Source of the DNA: Hydractinia symbiolongicarpus
Lineage: Eukaryota > Cnidaria > Hydrozoa > Anthoathecata > Hydractiniidae
NCBI RefSeq assembly: GCF_029227915.1
Contig: NC_079876.1
Location: forward strand, 27,439,828 to 27,503,827
Reading direction: 5' to 3'
DNA: 64,000 bases
Under the pieces are notes generated by a model. That model saw only the letters and a program-made list of their open reading frames with translations. It made no database searches and had not been told where the DNA came from. A program made the translations under genes and the position numbers. Positions 44,400 through 54,528 of this stretch are shown one piece after another. Numbering within the stretch: the stretch's first letter is position 1; every line of letters starts with the position of its first letter.

Positions 44400-45000
44400 G
44401 CATTTTAGTCGCCTGTTCTCTGTTTTTCATGAAATGCTTCGCAAATAACCCCGATTTAAAGCCGCCATTGTTACAAGCAAGCGTTGCCTGACCACATCGC
44501 ACTCTTGTACATGAAGTGCGTTAGTATTCATTTTGGGATAAAACATTTGCAAGTTAAAGCTTGCCTTTAAGCTTGCTGACACGTTTTTTGGCTCATCTTC
44601 GGCGTTCCTGATGATTGATCTCAAATTGCGAGGTAAAAATGAAATTGCGAAGAAAATTTGAAATTGCAAATAGAGCATGTCATTTACAAGAATAAATCTT
44701 TCGCCATAATTGTACTTATATTATATTTTTAGTTACAAAGTTCTCTTTGTCCTTCATAGCCCTCCACAATTGTGGCATTATCCACATCCTTTATTTTGAC
44801 TCGATAATGTTAGAGGTGCGCAATCCGTTTCCATTAACTAAATTGATAATCAAGTAGTCACGAAATTGAATAGCAAACGATCTTGTGAATTGCACTTCTT
44901 TGTTACTACCTTCTACAATTGTGAAATTAAATGTTGCACAAATGAGCTCTCCCCATACTTAGTAAAATGCATTGGTCGAAGCAGATGCTTGTACTTGTTT
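44400..45000 (-). pseudogene. Decayed gene segment, paralogue of 55300-55750
   Basis: The minus strand encodes RNLRSIIRNAEDEPKNVSAS and ECDVVRQRLLVTMAALNRGY. DNA here aligns with 55300-55750 over separate blocks, for example AAGCAAGCGTTGCC with AGGCAAGCGTCGCA. The pattern of an LL(V)....N(G)(L)R segment recalls the core-binding part of tyrosine-recombinase-like orphan proteins in cnidarians, but the catalytic residues are not visible. Confidence 0.3.
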
Positions 45001-45476
45001 TTTTCTTATTTCGAACTTTCTCTGCTTTACCAACCGGTTTAACTGCTCATTGAAATCATTAGCGGATAGGGAAAGACAGGAGGAAGTTTACAATCCGCTT
45101 ATTTAGGCAAATATCTCGTTACGATGGAGGTGCTGTAGAAACATTTCTAAAGATCCAAAACCTGTAGTACTTGCCTGCACTTCATCCTTTTTGGAAATAG
45201 TTTAAATGTAGGCTAATGGTAATAATCGCTTACAAAATGCATGTAAAAAGGGGATTTAATGGAAACATGACAAAGGTCCATATCAATTTAAACTGGTTTC
45301 TATGTTGAATTGCTTTGGACAAATAAATGCTAAAAAAGTCATCGGATTTTACACCCAATTCCATTCGTTTCGACAAAGTGAGGCAGCAAGATCCTGGCGG
45401 AATATTAAAACTAGGATGATCATGTTGTAAACTGGTTGTGATCTTTGCACAAAAGCGTCCCAATCCGACTCAACAT

Positions 45477-45479
45477 TTA
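45477..45479. repeat. Harbinger target-site duplication, left
   Basis: TTA directly before AGCTAAGGCGCC. The matching TTA follows the right end at 48592-48594. Three-base TWA duplications are the PIF/Harbinger hallmark. Confidence 0.8.
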
Positions 45480-45485
45480 AGCTAA

Positions 45486-45565
45486 GGCGCCACGAGGAAC
45501 ATTTTCATGCGCGTGCTATGCAACATGTCCCATAGCATGCGCATGAAAATGTTTCTCGTGGCGCC
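45486..45565. repeat. 80-bp palindrome at Harbinger left end
   Basis: GGCGCCACGAGGAACATTTT and following bases return as the inverted arm ending CTCGTGGCGCC at 45565, with about 10 unpaired bases in the middle. The left TIR is therefore followed at once by its own inverted copy. The right end has a shorter palindrome around 48530-48565. Confidence 0.85.
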
Positions 45566-45672
45566 ACATCTTATTTGCTGCAAGATTATTTCGAAAATCG
45601 AAGTTAAAAAATCATGCTCAAAGGGTATACCGTATCCTTAAGTTTTTTATTGAGTTCATGTGTGATTAAAAT

Positions 45673-46944
45673 ATGGCAGGAATAAACAGAGAAGTTATTT
45701 TAGCTTTACTTTTGTTGGACGAAGAAGAAGAGGAAGATCGTGAAGAACCACCAAGAAATTGCTGGGTGCAACCGTGGCTTGGGAATAGAGAGTGTCTTGG
45801 CGCTTTTCATACAATCTTCAACGAAATAAAAAACGATGAGAAGAAATGTAGAGGGTATATACGTATGAATAACGCTCAATTCGAATACCTAGTCGGTCTT
45901 CTTTCTGAGGATTTGCAGAAACAAGATACAAATATGAGGAATTCTATCACACCAGCTGAGCTCGTTTGCGTGGCCCTACGTTACTTAGCGACTGGTGAGA
46001 CTTTCAGGTCTTTAGAATTTCAATTCAGAGTGTCAAGAAAAAGAATTTCAGCAGCTGTTATGGAGGTATCTGAAGCTATCATAAAGAGGTTGGGTCCAAC
46101 CTTCCTTTCAACTCCGAAAACACAGGGGGAATGGCTAGATATCTCCAGAAAGTTCAATGAGCGTTGGAACTTCCCAAATGGATTAGGTGCTCTCGATGGG
46201 AAGCATATCGTCATTCAGCAGCCCCCAAATTCAGGGTCTCATTACCGAAACTATAAAGGGACAGACAGTGTAGTGCTCATGGCTCTTGTCGGGCCAGAAT
46301 ATGAGTTTCTTTATGTGGAAGTTGGAGCGAACGGTAGAAATTCTGATGGAGGTATATGGGACCAATGTAATTTAAAGAAGGCGCTAGACAGTGGATCGCT
46401 AAATTTACCAGAGGTTTGCAATTTACCAGGTCGAAACAACAAAGTGCCGTATGTGATAACAGGAGATGATGCGTTTCCTCTTAAGAATTACCTGATGAAG
46501 CCTTATCCACAAAAAAATCTGACAGTAAACAAACGCATCTTCAATTATCGACTGTCACGAAAGAGAAGAATTTCTGAAAACGGATTTGGGATATTGGCAA
46601 ATCGGTGGCGCATTTTTCGTCGACCTATAAACTTAGAACCAGAAAAGGTTTCTACCATCACAATGGCAACAGTGGCATTGCATAACTGGCAGAGGAGCAA
46701 AAGTTCTGTGGGCAAAATTGAGCTACCAATTGGTCTTGTCGACCGAGAGAATGAGCGTGGTGAAATTATTGAAGGTGCTTGGAGAGAACATACTCCTACT
46801 GGCACATGGTTTTCACTGTCCAATGACATTTACGGCAATCGATCTAGTAATCAAGCCAAAGCAATAAGAGACGAGTTCACGGAGTATTTCGTAATGGAAG
46901 GTGCTGTACGCTGGCAGTGGCATTGCGCTAGAGTTGACATTTAA
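45673..46944 (+). CDS. Harbinger transposase (DDE nuclease)
   Basis: 423 codons, open throughout. The N-terminal region is acidic, then a helix-turn-helix-like segment (FQFRVSRKRISAAVMEVSEA, about residues 116-135). The DDE_Tnp_4-type catalytic core has GALDGKHI (first Asp near residue 174), ITGDDAFPL (second Asp near 264) and ENGFGIL (Glu near 303). VALHNW near residue 337 closes the core, as in the domesticated relative HARBI1. Length is in the usual 350-450 range. It cuts and rejoins element ends in the nucleus, normally together with the Myb/MADF partner. The start ATG follows an AT-rich leader and gives full N-terminal coverage. Confidence 0.92.
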   Translation: MAGINREVILALLLLDEEEEEDREEPPRNCWVQPWLGNRECLGAFHTIFNEIKNDEKKCRGYIRMNNAQFEYLVGLLSEDLQKQDTNMRNSITPAELVCVALRYLATGETFRSLEFQFRVSRKRISAAVMEVSEAIIKRLGPTFLSTPKTQGEWLDISRKFNERWNFPNGLGALDGKHIVIQQPPNSGSHYRNYKGTDSVVLMALVGPEYEFLYVEVGANGRNSDGGIWDQCNLKKALDSGSLNLPEVCNLPGRNNKVPYVITGDDAFPLKNYLMKPYPQKNLTVNKRIFNYRLSRKRRISENGFGILANRWRIFRRPINLEPEKVSTITMATVALHNWQRSKSSVGKIELPIGLVDRENERGEIIEGAWREHTPTGTWFSLSNDIYGNRSSNQAKAIRDEFTEYFVMEGAVRWQWHCARVDI

Positions 46945-47054
46945 TTTTATTTTTTGCGAGGATAAATAAAAAATGATAAGATTTACTGAACGTTTAATAT
47001 ATTTTTCTGATTTATTTTACTCCAGAAAATGTCTGCCAACCATAACGTAACGTA

Positions 47055-48203
47055 TCAAAACGTATCGTTCGAACAGGATGAATTTGCGGGTGAATACGGC
47101 TGATTTTGAGAAGGTAGAGGTGGCGATTGCAGCATACCAGTATATGTATTTGCCATGGGATATGATGGGGTGTATGGAGTAAACGTTGAAGCTGCGAACA
47201 TACGAGCATGATGGTTGGTAGGCATAGATTGGTGTTGTTTCTGCTCTTCATACTCGAAAAAAATATCCATGATTTTTTTCTTCAACCTTGGCCAATCTTT
47301 TAGTTCGCACTGGACCAAACTGTCGGCCACTGTACTTCCAAAAATTTGGGCACGTTTTTCGACAGCAGATTGCGCTTCGCATCCATATGTAGAAGCTTGT
47401 TGCGGCCGGATTTCATGGTGATCAGCCCTTTGTGTGATGGAAGTTGTCAACGCTTTCCACAGTTCGGCTTTGGCACACTGCTCCTCCGTCATCTTCTTCT
47501 CCGGTCGTTTTTTAGGAGCAGGGGTACGTGGTTCATCCTCGTTCATTGTATCGACGGTCTCATCCATATCGCAAGTAATCTCAACGAAATCCATTTGATT
47601 ATAATGGTCCCAGGTAGAAAAATATGCTTCGTTTACACCTGCACCAGAGGATCTTGATCCAATCTCCCTATTGCGCTCACTTCTATACTTTGTCAATGCG
47701 TTATGCCATGACGTTTTGAGCTCGTTTACGGTATACTTCCCATCAAAACGCTCACTCAGTTTGACCATCAGAGCTTCGCGCAACACTCTGTCTCTATAAT
47801 CTTGTAGAGTGTGGTTCCAAAGCGCGGGATTTTCACGATAAAAATCAATCAATTCTTCCAACTCGTCGGACGAAAGTTGCGCTTTTTTCTTTTCTTTTGA
47901 AAGATCAGTTACGATAAACTCCATTTGTTCATAAAACTTCCACTTTTTCGATGGAACTTCGCTTCCAGCATTACGTTTAACTTCACGGAGCATCGATGAA
48001 CGAAGAGAATGGAATGCTTTTTCTAGAAAATCACAGCTATACGCCCCCTCAAATTCAGTGACAAGGTCTATTTTCGCAGCTTCTTTTTTGTCTTTATTTT
48101 TGTAATATATATTCCCACTGTCCCATAACGTTGGGTTCGCTTTATAAAAGTTTATTAAAGTAACTTTCTCCTCGTCTGATAGTTTTTTCTTTTCATCCGC
48201 CAT
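47055..48203 (-). CDS. Harbinger accessory protein with two MADF domains
   Basis: 382 codons, intact, starting MADEKKKLSDEEKVTLINFY. Two MADF/Myb-SANT-like DNA-binding domains lie in tandem: residues about 10-75 (FYKANPTLWDSG ... FHSLRSSMLREVKR) and about 112-180 (FYRENPALWNHT ... WHNALTKYRSERNRE). A linker with a KKRPEKKMTEEQ basic patch and a helical region with KDWPRLKKKIMDIFFEYEEQ follow, then a Ser/Pro/Tyr-rich tail. In Harbingers the Myb-like partner helps the transposase reach the nucleus and bind subterminal DNA. Most known partners have one such domain, so the duplication is notable. Confidence 0.85.
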   Translation of the reverse strand: MADEKKKLSDEEKVTLINFYKANPTLWDSGNIYYKNKDKKEAAKIDLVTEFEGAYSCDFLEKAFHSLRSSMLREVKRNAGSEVPSKKWKFYEQMEFIVTDLSKEKKKAQLSSDELEELIDFYRENPALWNHTLQDYRDRVLREALMVKLSERFDGKYTVNELKTSWHNALTKYRSERNREIGSRSSGAGVNEAYFSTWDHYNQMDFVEITCDMDETVDTMNEDEPRTPAPKKRPEKKMTEEQCAKAELWKALTTSITQRADHHEIRPQQASTYGCEAQSAVEKRAQIFGSTVADSLVQCELKDWPRLKKKIMDIFFEYEEQKQHQSMPTNHHARMFAASTFTPYTPSYPMANTYTGMLQSPPLPSQNQPYSPANSSCSNDTF

Positions 48204-48339
48204 TTTCGCTATTTTCTCACTAGCTACTCTTCACTTGCAGTTCAACTTCTCAAGAAAAAACTTGTTTATATCTTTCTGTGATTTGATTGGTCAATAAAAT
48301 AATGCCTCAAATAATTTTGTAAAATATTTGTTGCAGAAG

Positions 48340-48490
48340 GTGGGGACACGTGCAACATTTGCTCCACAACAAATTTTTCAGCACATTTTGTCCCCGGAGC
48401 ACGGGAGCAAAATAGATTCAGATCTATTTTGTCCCCGAAGTTGTGGAGCAAAATGTTTGCTCCATGCAACATTTTTTTGCTGCATTGCAG
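48340..48490. repeat. Nested inverted repeats, Harbinger right subterminus
   Basis: GCAACATTTGCTCCACAAC pairs with GTTGTGGAGCAAAATGTTTG, enclosing GGAGCAAAATAGATT/AGATCTATTTTGTCCC. This could form a long cruciform or serve as transposase or MADF binding repeats. Confidence 0.7.
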
Positions 48491-48591
48491 TGAAAAATAG
48501 GCATGGGACACGAGTAATTTTTTTTATGCGCGTGCTATGCAGCAATGTTGCATAGCACGCGCATGAAAATGTTTCTTGTGGCGCCTTAGCT

Positions 48592-48594
48592 TTA
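48592..48594. repeat. Harbinger target-site duplication, right
   Basis: TTA after ...GGCGCCTTAGCT, matching 45477-45479. Confidence 0.8.
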
Positions 48595-48849
48595 GGTTAA
48601 ATGTAGACTTTTCTGTTACTTTGTTCTCGTTCTGTACTTCACCCTCATTCTAAATCCTTTGCTCCAGTGTTCAACCCTAGCTTGCACTACTGTTGCTTTT
48701 TTTTGTTTATGAAAAGGATGACGTTTAAGATGATGGTCTAGCCTTAAAGTATAGTATAAGCAATGAGTCACTATGAATGTTTTCACTTTCTAAAAACGTA
48801 CAGATACGTATAGCATTGCTCCAGCTTGCTTGCCTGTTCAACAGTACAT
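48595..48849. other. No gene seen
   Basis: Flank of the Harbinger element; AT-rich without coding or repeat signal. Confidence 0.4.
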
Positions 48850-48945
48850 TTTAAGTGCACCGGCGTGGGCACTCAAACCTGAACCCTTATGATTGCAAGC
48901 TGAATGCCCTGCTACTAAAACATCTTCGTCTAAAGTGGCATTGCG
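48850..48945 (-). repeat. tRNA-derived SINE head or tRNA pseudogene
   Basis: The minus strand reads TAGTAGCAGGGCATTCAGC, TTGCAATC and AAGGGTTCAGGTTTGAG: an A-box-like start, an anticodon-arm-like stretch (TGC in the loop position) and a weakened B box. The acceptor arms do not pair well, so this is not a working tRNA gene. Confidence 0.45.
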
Positions 48946-50060
48946 CATTGCGTTTATCTCCAGCAGCTAGGCCGCTGCACACGATGTAACGGTAAGTAAG
49001 TAACGGAAAGATTTTGGAAAAAATAATTGCATTAAAAAATAAAAATAAAATGCTCAAAATAGCCTTGACACATTGCTACTTTACCACTAAACGTGTTTGC
49101 CGTTGGATAGATCTTCGTAATGCATTCGTTGAAGAAAGTATCTACGCTGCGTACTAGGGGTTGTATTCAAAACCTTGTATTAAAATATTGACGTTTTTAT
49201 TAAATTAAAACACGTATGCGTTTCGAGGTTTTTGGAACATTAGAAGGTTTACTGTTTATTTTAAAGTTTCTGATCGAGAAATAAATTTTGCTTTTAACTT
49301 TATTAAAACACATGTCAAATTTTTTATTATTCCACTTGATTTTAAACTCAATTTTGAAAAAATCTAGAAATTTAAGGTGTAGTTTTGAGTACTTATTCAC
49401 TAAGGCTATCCTAGGGCATAGGCTATTAATAATCGGTTTTGTGATCGATTAATATGAAGCCTAGGAAGTATCGTAGTCATACAATATAGGAAAAGAGAGC
49501 TGCTAAAAACCTGACAAGGGCGACGACGCCCAGAGGAGCTTTGATAGCTAAAAAAACCCTACCAGATATGCCTTTCACTACACTCCATACAACGAAACAA
49601 TGTGTTTCATGTTTCTTTGCGTTGCACCGCAAAAAAATACACCATCTTCGTTTTCTCTAGCATGGCATCCAGTCACGTTTTTCTTGCAAATGTCTTCCTA
49701 ATTTTTAGCTGACAAACATCCCACAGACAGGACACTTGTAGATATAGTACTTCTTATTAAAACCATGATATAACATCGACAGAACCTTAATGTTGGGAAA
49801 CAAGTTCTTCAACTTTCTTTCCCCTTTCTTTAATTTCAATTCAGTTTTACTTTTCCAAGAGGGTTATTTCTTTTTTAAAACAGAGTTGAAATTCACGTTT
49901 TTTACAAATAACTTGTGGCTGGTACTCCGCAGCTTGCTTTGCTCATCTTAGTTTCTTTGTCTAGAAACAAGCTAGTCACTATATCCAAAAAATGATATCA
50001 CTTGATTATGGTACCACAGATCAGCTGAATTTAATATATATTTTAATATATAATTTATTT
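48946..50060. other. No recognised gene
   Basis: AT-rich. A 66-codon Lys/Phe-rich minus frame (49200-49400) and other short frames have no family signature. Confidence 0.35.
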
Positions 50061-50143
50061 TACAACCTCTAGCTTATTTCCAAAGACCTAACAGGTTGAG
50101 TTCATCATTGCGACGGCTAGCCACTTCTTTGTTAATTATTTTC
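50061..50143 (+). repeat. USP-family 3' repeat, shortest copy (83 bp)
   Basis: Plus-sense copy holding only TACAACCTCTAGC to the 3' end AATTATTTTC. It is the most severely 5'-truncated family member here. The 3' end abuts an RTE-like LINE fragment. Confidence 0.8.
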
Positions 50144-50159
50144 TGTAATACCTTGCTTT

Positions 50160-50312
50160 GAGAGAAGATGCCCTATTAATCAACCTCTGATAATAATTCT
50201 TCCAAGCTACCTTTTTCTCCTCCTCTGTGCTAGCCAAAACACCTTCATCATTACGTATACACTTCTCACCTACAACATCTTGATTAGCCTTTTTCATTTG
50301 CTTTGCTGTCTT
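50160..50312 (-). pseudogene. RTE-like LINE linker fragment
   Basis: The minus strand reads FKTAKQMKKANQDVVGEKCI, RNDEGVL, STEEEKKVAWKNYYQRLIN. This (IR)NDEG...EEK..AWK.YY..L(L)N segment lies between endonuclease and RT of RTE-type and related LINEs. It is only about 50 codons and is followed by no RT. Confidence 0.6.
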
Positions 50313-50574
50313 AAATATGTTAATGCTATCTCAATATGTTAAAAACGTTATTACTGACAGGTACTTGCAATGCTCTGGATATGGTGACATCATGTTTCTA
50401 TGTTGTAAAATCAATGATTTTTTTCAAAATTTTTCCCATTTGTTCTCATTAAAAATTATTTTTTTACAATACATCCCAAGAGCTTATATATTTAGATAGT
50501 TTGTCGGAGTACTCCTCGACACTACTAAATGCTTTGCAAGTGCGATCAGCCAATATTTGAGATTATCTTTTCCC
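50313..50574. other. No gene seen
   Basis: AT-rich; the 60-codon plus frame (50317-50499) is not recognisable. Confidence 0.4.
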
Positions 50575-50885
50575 AACGTTTTCGTGGATGGTGTCAATGA
50601 ATGCGGATGCTGTCTTGCAGGGGGGCGGGGGATCCTTACTCAAGCGCCCGCACCAGATCCCAAGCATGAGTGAATATCACCAATCCTCATGTTTCCGCAT
50701 TCATAGGTGTTTGTTTCAGGACAGCTGAAATCTTTTAGCTTTTCAATCATCCCTGTAAAGGGGAGAATACAAAAGTTCTCCAGTGGCTTCTTATTCTTTT
50801 TCTTCTTTTTTTCATTAACATCTTTGTCTTAAGGCTAGTTATATCTGCATAGCGATGTAGTTACTCTCATTCTCTATTTCGATTT
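50575..50885 (-). repeat. Inverted partner of the 21.6-kb repeat
   Basis: Carries the same landmarks in reverse: AATGCGGATGCTGTCTTGCA, AGATCCCAAGCATGAGTGAA, CCAGTGGCTTCTTATTC and the GATGTAGTTACTCTCATTCT end. The B-box-like core is degraded here. Confidence 0.4.
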
Positions 50886-51737
50886 CATTTGACACCAACA
50901 ATCTAGAACCTCGTATGCACGTTATGATGCATTTACATAGACCAAAGGATAATTTTTGATCTATCCAGTTGCTTCCTCTTGACATTCAGACATTTCTTTT
51001 CTCCGAATTTATTTCATCAAGTCGTTGATAAAATGATTGACATTCTCCTGCTTTTCCTCCGTGCATATTGAAAACCAATTGTATGGAATTTCCTCAAAAA
51101 AGTGCGACATATCAAGATAAAAAACCTTAAAGTATGTCAATTTGTTTTGATGAAGAAGTATAAAGCATCTGAATATATGTTATTTCAGGGTCCTAAAACA
51201 GTAAATGTGCACTACAAAATCCCTTCCATTTCAGCTTTACAGATCATTGATGTAACTACCTATTTTTACGTGTAACCTACGTTACATCTTGTAAATTAGG
51301 ATATTTTATCACTACTAGGTCTTCCTTCTCTAAACAATTAAAAGTAGTGTAGAAATATTTAGGGAACGGAAATGTACCAAAAAAAGTAACACGGTTTTCA
51401 TAATAAACGCTGTAAAAAATATGTGGTTACAAACTAAACCAAATGGAATTCAGAACATTAACTATAAATCAATAAAAGTTACCGAATAATCTTGTCTGAA
51501 AGGTATGCAACGAAAATTAAATAAAGCATTTCAGTTTTTGATGTAATGTTTTTGTCTTGTTTTTTGTTTTTTTCAATATCTATTTACCTTGTTTTGGCAC
51601 ACCCTACTTTCATCGCGATTTCACGTCTACTAATTTTGGTGCACATTATAAATTTTGGCGCGTGGCAAGAGAGTTGAAATTTTTGTTTTCTTGATATTAA
51701 CAAATTCAACAAATATAAACTATTCTCAATAAATAAA
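50886..51737. other. Unassigned, faint coding fossil
   Basis: The minus strand near 51130-51010 reads FYLDMSHFFEEIPYNWFSIC, suggestive of a protein relic, then decays. The remainder is AT-rich without features. Confidence 0.25.
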
Positions 51738-52453
51738 TGTCATAAAAGTCATTCAAAAAGATCAAAAATGATTCCATCATCTTCGTTATCATCGTTACTA
51801 GCTTCGAAATCGAATTCCTACTAAGATTTGTCGCTGTCTCAAAATGGTCGGTCATTAACAGAGTTATCATATTCTGTAGATGCCTCTGTGGACATTGCTT
51901 CATTAAGTGTATCAAAAACTTCTAAGGGCTCAATATCTTAAATAGAATCTACGCTAGGCAAATCCTTTGACCCGAGCATTACAGCATCGTAGATCCCGGA
52001 CTTCAACTTCAAACTTTTTAACCTTTTTCAGACGTAAGTTCATTAAATATTTTTATTACCCAATGTCCACTTAACGGCTTCAGAGTGGTTAAATGGAACT
52101 GTATATCAATGTCCTCGATCGCCTGTGTCAACTCCTGTTGTACTTTAACGATGTACCAGCTGCTAAATCTGTTCTTCACGTACTCTCCAACTGTTGGCAA
52201 TAATTCCTCATGCTGTTTGGATATATTCGACTGTGATGTTATTTGCTTTTAAAAGTTCTAAAACAGGTTCTGTTTGTGTCGATATATTCAAATTATTACC
52301 CTCAACTTTAATTGCAATATCTGTATCCTGATTATCATTTGCAGATTGCTGTTTAATGCTATTCTGATGCTGTTTACTTTTTTTATAAATTTTTGACATC
52401 TTCTGGTATAACCTTCTGGTATGACTTCTGAATTTAAATATTAAACAACTCAA
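51738..52453 (-). pseudogene. Unidentified protein relic, possibly DDE-transposase-derived C-terminus
   Basis: Blocks in order are a Lys/Gln-rich start (MSKIYKKSKQHQNSIKQQ), STQTEPVLELLKANNITVEY, then TVGEYVKNRFSSWYIVKVQQ, DIDIQFHLTTLKPLSGHWVI and FNELTSEKG. A tail with LGSKDLPSVDSI, DIEPLEVFDTLN and an acidic end (NDDNEDDGIIFDLFE) closes it. The motif LKPL..(H/K)W..(K/E).(F/Y)N.(L/M)TS is familiar from the C-terminal part of orphan invertebrate proteins, some next to DDE domains, but I cannot name the family. Stops near 51940, 51840 and 52208 break it. Confidence 0.35.
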
Positions 52454-52829
52454 ATTTGAATTATTTAAGCATTCTATGAATCGTATTCTGTCACAGAGGA
52501 GGAACAGCAGCTTTTTGCAATAAAGTGAAATATCAGACAGCTTAATAGAAGGACCAAGGATGTCACGCGAAAAGATTGTTTATGTGCAAACTGCCGACAG
52601 AGGCTTCCACTTTTATAAGTCAATCTACCAGAACCAATCGATTCAGAAGTATTGCCATGTGGATATAAAAAAACAACCCGTGTGATCTGTTTGCAATAAA
52701 GAGAATGTCAAGAGAATGGTTGGATTTGCCTATGACAATATCTCAAATAACCAAATTTTTGCTTAATAAGGGCGCAAGAATTAACGCAAAATTAACTAAA
52801 ACACATTACAGAAGATCTCCTTAGGTCCA
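52454..52829. other. No gene seen
   Basis: AT-rich sequence with no supported frame. Confidence 0.4.
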
Positions 52830-52990
52830 AGGAGGTACATACTGCCAAGCAGTGAGCGGGACCGCGGATCGAATCCCGCTCACTAACATACTGCTCACTG
52901 GCAGTATGTTAGTGATGAACAAAAAATAGTTCTTCTTCAATATGACTCACACGCATTACACTCGCCCGTCATGATCAGAGGTCTGATCGG
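52830..52990 (+). repeat. SINE-like repeat with palindrome
   Basis: Contains CGGATCGAATCCCGCTCAC (B-box-like) followed by the inverted repeat CACTAACATACTGC / GGCAGTATGTTAGTG (about 52879-52915). TACATACTGCC upstream echoes the arm. A second GAGGTCTGATCGGGG stretch follows. Possibly a tRNA-derived SINE, diverged. Confidence 0.35.
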
Positions 52991-53232
52991 GGTGAAGCAT
53001 TCTCTGTTGAGAATGAAATACGAATGTGCTATGATAAATATTCACCTATATTGTTTTTTGTTGTTGTAAATGCAAAAAGTATTGCTAAATTTTGAGAAAT
53101 ACTAATAAAGAATAAGTTAAAACATTTAATTCACATAGTTTAGGTCGTAGATAACTAAAATGGCTTATTTTAACAATTGGTCACGTAGTTTATTGATGAC
53201 GTCTGGAAATGTTGGGTATTGAATATTAAATT

Positions 53233-53302
53233 GCCGTCAAGAGGAATCGAACCCTGGCTCCTGCACAAAATGGAAGAGCTATAACCACTAATCTACGGCG
53301 CC
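53233..53302 (-). repeat. tRNA-like sequence
   Basis: The minus strand has TAGATTAGTGGTTATAGC (A box type) and a canonical B box GGTTCGATTCC, 40 bases apart, with partly pairing ends (GCCGT / ACGGC). Anticodon and T stems pair poorly, so a tRNA pseudogene or tRNA-headed SINE is more likely than a functional tRNA. Confidence 0.45.
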
Positions 53303-54043
53303 ACAATAACGCTCTCTCCTTTCTGCAATATTCACAACGGAGATAGGCTTTAAAAGAATTAACGCTGCCAAAGACAATGATTAATCCAGTTTTGAAATGT
53401 TTAATTTTAGGTTTCTTATATCTATATGTAGTCCAGTTTAACATACTCTGTCAAAGCGCATACACAACACTCTGGTCGATAAGCCCATGCAAGATGTTTT
53501 ACCGCAGCTTATACCAGGGGTCAAATGTTAATAAATCAAAACAATTTTGCACAAACATATCTTTGTGCAGAAGTTTCAGCAATAAGTCTCCTGAAATCGA
53601 GCTACCAACTAGAATTCTTTCATAAAACAAAATCCACTAAAACTATCATCATTTAGCATTTCATTTGGCAATATCATTTTTTAGATGGCACAGCTGGAAA
53701 CGTCATTGCAAACTCACAAAAAAACATTAAAAAAAGCAGTTGCATTTTGTGTTATTGTTATAAAAAAGGAGAACATATAAAAGTTACAATAAGCACAACT
53801 TAATGAACACAAAATTCTAATCAAAATATAACTTTCTTTCGTACGCTATCCTTGTACTGAGCCGCTTCCAATCAGTCTATTTAATCAGGTTAGTACCAGC
53901 TAATGCGTCCTTGATTTGACTTTTTGTTATTGGTTCGCATTCGCAGATCATTCTTTTGCACTTCTTTCGTAAGACATCTTCGCCAAACAACTTTTTCCGT
54001 TTTCGCGCTTGCCGTTGCTAAATCATATTCAGTCATAATCCAC
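53303..54043. other. No recognised gene
   Basis: An 82-codon plus frame (53377-53625) shows no signature. The rest is AT-rich. Confidence 0.35.
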
Positions 54044-54290
54044 TTAGTTACAAATCAGCAAATTATAGTTTCTTGTGAGAAAAAGTACTCTTACCTTAGT
54101 TAGCTCATAATCATCGTCATTATTGGAACTTCCTTTGTCACTTTGTCCATGTAAGTTTATGGTGTCTTTTTCCTTAAAAAATATGTTTTCTTTCAAAAAC
54201 AATCTACAGTATTGGTTTGTACAATGTGCTGCTCGACAAATAATGCCTAATGAACTCTTATCACGACGTGGAAACAATTTTCTGCAAGTA
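54044..54290 (-). CDS. Unidentified exon with splice donor
   Basis: A minus frame (CRAAHCTNQYCRLFLKENIF ... GSSNNDDDYELTK) ends at AAG|GTAAGAG near 54095, a good 5' splice site. Four Cys and acidic residues suggest an exon of the same kind of host or orphan gene as the pieces at 54.5-55.2 kb. No family is recognised. Confidence 0.3.
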
Positions 54291-54528
54291 TGTGTTTTCT
54301 TAAGTGACTAACAGACATAAAAAAGGTAGTTAAAAGATAAAGAATGGAGTGAAATTTTGGCTACATGCGTGGGTGTAATAAGCATTTAAATAACAATAAA
54401 CAAACTAGCTTGTATATACATTTTGTGCGAGGTGAGTTATTTAACCCACCAACAGATGGATGACCTAATAGAAGAATTCTTTATAATTTTAACTTATCAT
54501 TGTAATGCAGATAAACAAAAAAAGTAAC

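Larger units (their letters stand above)
45480..48591. mobile_element. PIF/Harbinger transposon, apparently intact
   Basis: A 3112-bp element with TIRs starting AGCTAAGGCGCCAC, followed by AACATTTTCATGCGCGTGC at both ends, flanked by TTA. It carries the two genes typical of autonomous Harbingers, here convergent: a DDE transposase (plus) and a MADF/Myb-like protein (minus), 110 bp apart at their stop codons. Neither frame has a stop or frameshift, so it may be recently or still active. Confidence 0.88.

Noticed and set aside
53233-53302. Functional tRNA gene
   Set aside because: A and B boxes are good but anticodon and T stems pair badly and the acceptor stem has mismatches, so it is listed as a tRNA-like repeat.
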